Positions 35,105 through 36,909 of a stretch of 36,909 nucleotides of DNA are shown here, one piece after another; within the stretch, counting starts at the first letter, position 1; each line of letters begins with the position of its first letter. Under the pieces are notes generated by a model. That model saw only the letters and a list, made by a program, of their open reading frames with translations, did not search any database and had not been told where the DNA came from. Source of the stretch: Clostridia bacterium. GTDB taxonomy: Bacteria; Bacillota; Clostridia; Christensenellales; UBA3700. Where the stretch lies: contig JAIDUT010000095.1 in the NCBI GenBank assembly GCA_029060065.1, forward strand, positions 1-36,909, given 5' to 3'. The translations under genes and the position numbers were made by a program.

Positions 35105-35136
35105 TACTATGCAACTAATTTGAAAAATTTAAGACT

Positions 35137-35186
35137 TTTACACCCCTTTCGATGCTTCGCGTCACTTTCCGCTCAAGGGGTGTAAA
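35137..35186. repeat. Long stem-loop, TTTACACCCCTT / AAGGGGTGTAAA
   Basis: A perfect 12-bp stem (35137-35148 with 35175-35186) encloses 26 bases that themselves contain CGATGCTTCGCG-type GC-rich text unlike the AT-rich surroundings. It has no T-run and is not a typical terminator. Noncoding. Confidence 0.7.
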
Positions 35187-35189
35187 TAC

Positions 35190-35213
35190 AAGAGCGAGGT
35201 CGCCCTCGCTCTT
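35190..35213 (-). terminator. GC-rich hairpin downstream of the right-edge gene
   Basis: AAGAGCGAGG pairs with CCTCGCTCTT around TCGC. For the minus-strand gene ending at 35275 it could terminate transcription, though the downstream T content is low (CTCTTGTATTT). It may belong to a repeat cluster with the neighbouring stem-loop. Confidence 0.55.
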
Positions 35214-35240
35214 AGTGGTATTGTGATAACTTTGTGAAAT

Positions 35241-35268
35241 GTCATTTCGACTGCAGTGGAGAAATCTC
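35241..35268. repeat. Repeat-like imperfect palindrome after the right-edge gene
   Basis: The sequence between ATTTC (35244) and GAAAT (35265) is a near palindrome centred on the perfect 8-bp ACTGCAGT. It resembles a dispersed intergenic element of the kind CATTTCGAnnnnnnnnGAGAAAT that I recall from clostridial genomes, but only one copy is visible here. It ends 6 bases before the stop of the adjacent gene. Confidence 0.45.
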
Positions 35269-35274
35269 TTCCGC

Positions 35275-36909
35275 TTATTTCTTCATACTTCTCTGTTCTC
35301 TAAGCAAATCTCGGTACCTCTCGATTTGGTCATATCTCAAGTCTACCATTTTCTTCGCTGTTTCAAAGGCTTGCGCGTCTGATACCAAAACTTCCGTTTC
35401 TTTGACTTTGACCTTGGTTCCGTCGCCCGTCGCATCACGGCGCAAGTCTTTCATGTACTCGTCTTCCATTTTAAGCAATGCTACCGTAGTGTCTTTCTTT
35501 ATCGTCAACTTAAGTAGCGGATTGGTAGTCGTCTGTCCGTAGACTACGAAGTACGTTGATTTCCTTTCCTTGCACTTATACTTGTCGAGAACGTACTGCT
35601 TGAGTCCGTCAAAGTACTTCTTTTGCTCTTTTGTAAGGAGCGCATACGCTTCGTCAAGAGTAAGTCTTGGAGCAATTTCCTTTTTAGGTTTCGGCTCGGC
35701 TTTTACAGGCACTTCTACTTTGACTTCTTTTACAACTTCTTTCTCAACTATCTTCTCTACCTCTACAGGTACTTCTTTGACTATTTCAACAGGTACCTCT
35801 ACGATTTTCTCTACCGGCACTTCCTTAACCACTTCTTTCTCAACTACTTTCTCTACTTCTATCGGTACCTCAACAACCTTTTCCACTACCTTTTCGACAG
35901 GGACTTCTTTCTCGATTACTTGAGGCGCAACAGGTTGAGATATTTCGAGAATTTTCTCCATAAGACGTTCTTGATTTCTCATCATCTGCATTATTGCTTC
36001 ATCATTAACGCTACTAGACGCAATTTCTCGCTCTACTACTCTCTCTGAGTTCTGCTTGGTGAGTTCCTTGAGTAGCTGTCTCATCTCTTCCTCGTTCTTT
36101 TGCGACTTCTCCATCAACTTCTCGTTCTGGTCGATAAGCTTCTGCACGAGTTCATCGTTAGCCGAGGCTTGAGCGGGTAGCATTTGCTGTACTCCCGGAA
36201 GCATTGCCGTAACCGTCTCGGAGACTATTCCGCGGATATCTGCCGGACCTATGCCCGTCTGCATATTGGCATAGCCCCCCACAGGCATTCCCTGTCCGTC
36301 AGCGCCCGCCATTGCTTGATTCATTCCTCCCGCTCCGCCGAACAATTTCATAAACATCATCTTCATATCTTCGTCGCGCTTTCTTGCTTCTTCCTCTTTA
36401 CGATTATATTCTTCCTGTCGTTTTTGCTCGGCAAAGTCGTTCTTATTGCGATTGTACTCTTCGAGACGTTCCTCGTAATCCTCTTCTGCGACGTTGCGTT
36501 TCTTCTTGCACACTAGCATTATTATCAAGCTTACTACCGCCAATGCCATAAACGTACAAGCTATTCCCGTCCACGCCGTAAACGACATTCCTAAGAATAC
36601 GCCTGCGTATATTGTATCAAATTTCTCGGCTTTCTTGTTGAACTTCTTGCGTTCTCCGTTGTACTTGGAGGCTTTAGATAGGAATACTATTATCAATATA
36701 ATAGATATTATACTTGCTATGATTTGCCATATCGGGTACTTCCTAAAGTACTCGAGTATATCGCCTAACGAGCCCGCTCCGTCCTTGTCATCGCCATTGT
36801 TATTCTTGTTGGTTTCGTCCTCGTCGGGAGCGTAGCCGTTCTCGTCCGTTATCTTGAACTTACACGTACCACCCGAGCGTATGAAATACTCGTCCGCTAC
36901 GCTGTCCTT
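35275..36909 (-). CDS. Large envelope protein, C-terminal part (partial)
   Basis: The frame stays open from the stop at 35275 to the last base of the window, 545 codons including the stop; the ORF-track start (36696) is an internal TTG, so the N-terminus is outside. Visible in order: an extracytoplasmic segment (FKITDENGYAPDEDE), a short linker, a membrane helix (IIASIISIILIIVF, about 85 residues from the left end of what is seen), a basic stretch, a second hydrophobic segment (GIACTFMALAVVSLIIMLVC), charged coiled-coil-like text, a Val/Glu/Lys/Pro repeat (VEVPVE, VEKEVVKEV), and a roughly 125-residue C-terminal domain that I do not recognise. Confidence 0.85.
   Translation of the reverse strand, partial: KDSVADEYFIRSGGTCKFKITDENGYAPDEDETNKNNNGDDKDGAGSLGDILEYFRKYPIWQIIASIISIILIIVFLSKASKYNGERKKFNKKAEKFDTIYAGVFLGMSFTAWTGIACTFMALAVVSLIIMLVCKKKRNVAEEDYEERLEEYNRNKNDFAEQKRQEEYNRKEEEARKRDEDMKMMFMKLFGGAGGMNQAMAGADGQGMPVGGYANMQTGIGPADIRGIVSETVTAMLPGVQQMLPAQASANDELVQKLIDQNEKLMEKSQKNEEEMRQLLKELTKQNSERVVEREIASSSVNDEAIMQMMRNQERLMEKILEISQPVAPQVIEKEVPVEKVVEKVVEVPIEVEKVVEKEVVKEVPVEKIVEVPVEIVKEVPVEVEKIVEKEVVKEVKVEVPVKAEPKPKKEIAPRLTLDEAYALLTKEQKKYFDGLKQYVLDKYKCKERKSTYFVVYGQTTTNPLLKLTIKKDTTVALLKMEDEYMKDLRRDATGDGTKVKVKETEVLVSDAQAFETAKKMVDLRYDQIERYRDLLREQRSMKK

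Noticed and set aside
34024-35136. T-box leader for valS
   Set aside because: No specifier-loop or antiterminator pattern is visible, and the upstream gaps are too short.
35570-36048. Thr/Ser- and Tyr/Phe-rich plus-strand ORFs
   Set aside because: Mirror translations of the VEVP/VEKEV repeat of the minus-strand gene.
1-36909. Frameshifted or broken genes, insertion sequences, prophage or defence islands
   Set aside because: Genes appear full length with intact key motifs, and no transposase, integrase or phage gene was recognised.

Overview
The window looks like a chromosomal segment of a low-GC, Gram-positive-type bacterium of the Bacillota (probably Clostridia, possibly an uncultured gut lineage). 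The evidence is a lysine (L-box) riboswitch in front of diaminopimelate-pathway genes, a FloA/NfeD flotillin pair, a PgsA synthase, a heterodimeric YfiB/YfiC-type ABC exporter, good Shine-Dalgarno sites before most genes, and Rho-independent terminators between convergent units. I see no rRNA, tRNA, CRISPR array, transposase or prophage block. The species assignment is inference.

Left part (1-4.6 kb, minus strand): a promoter leaving the left edge, then a tight four-gene unit running 4569 to 149: polytopic membrane protein, SAM methyltransferase, Hsp33 (hslO) and a 604-aa repeat-rich protein of unknown function. Next (4.6-8.0 kb, plus): promoter, lysine riboswitch, terminator, then asd-dapA-dapB, three successive steps from aspartyl phosphate towards diaminopimelate and lysine. 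A 159-bp near-palindromic element sits between asd and dapA.

8.0-11.2 kb: a TetR-type regulator divergent from an acyltransferase plus GT4 glycosyltransferase pair that probably makes or remodels a membrane glycolipid. The intergenic region is full of palindromes. 11.2-14.2 kb: a membrane-embedded M28-type peptidase (minus) divergent from citrate synthase (plus). 14.2-16.6 kb (minus): nfeD-floA and a membrane-anchored companion, a membrane-microdomain operon. 16.7-20.9 kb (minus): a heterodimeric ABC exporter whose two nucleotide-binding sites are visibly asymmetric, preceded by a tandem palindromic operator.

20.9-28.8 kb: a YjjG-like HAD phosphatase (minus), an MscS channel (plus), polA-coaE (minus, overlapping TAATG), an NptA-type Na/phosphate transporter with a PhoU-like tail (plus), and a small XRE repressor divergent from a PH-domain membrane protein, with two matching 15-bp operators, one exactly filling a -35/-10 spacer. 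28.8-35.1 kb (minus): pgsA, small membrane protein, valS, PGP-like HAD phosphatase and two polytopic membrane proteins, probably one operon. The right edge holds two hairpins, a repeat-like palindrome, and the C-terminal part of a large single-pass surface or envelope protein with a Val/Glu/Pro/Lys repeat and an unrecognised conserved-looking C-terminal domain; its reading frame stays open to the window end.

Most of the window is housekeeping. The least explained parts are the asd-dapA palindrome, the XRE/PH-domain switch, the ABC operator, promoters placed so close to start codons that leaderless mRNAs are predicted, and the right-edge protein.
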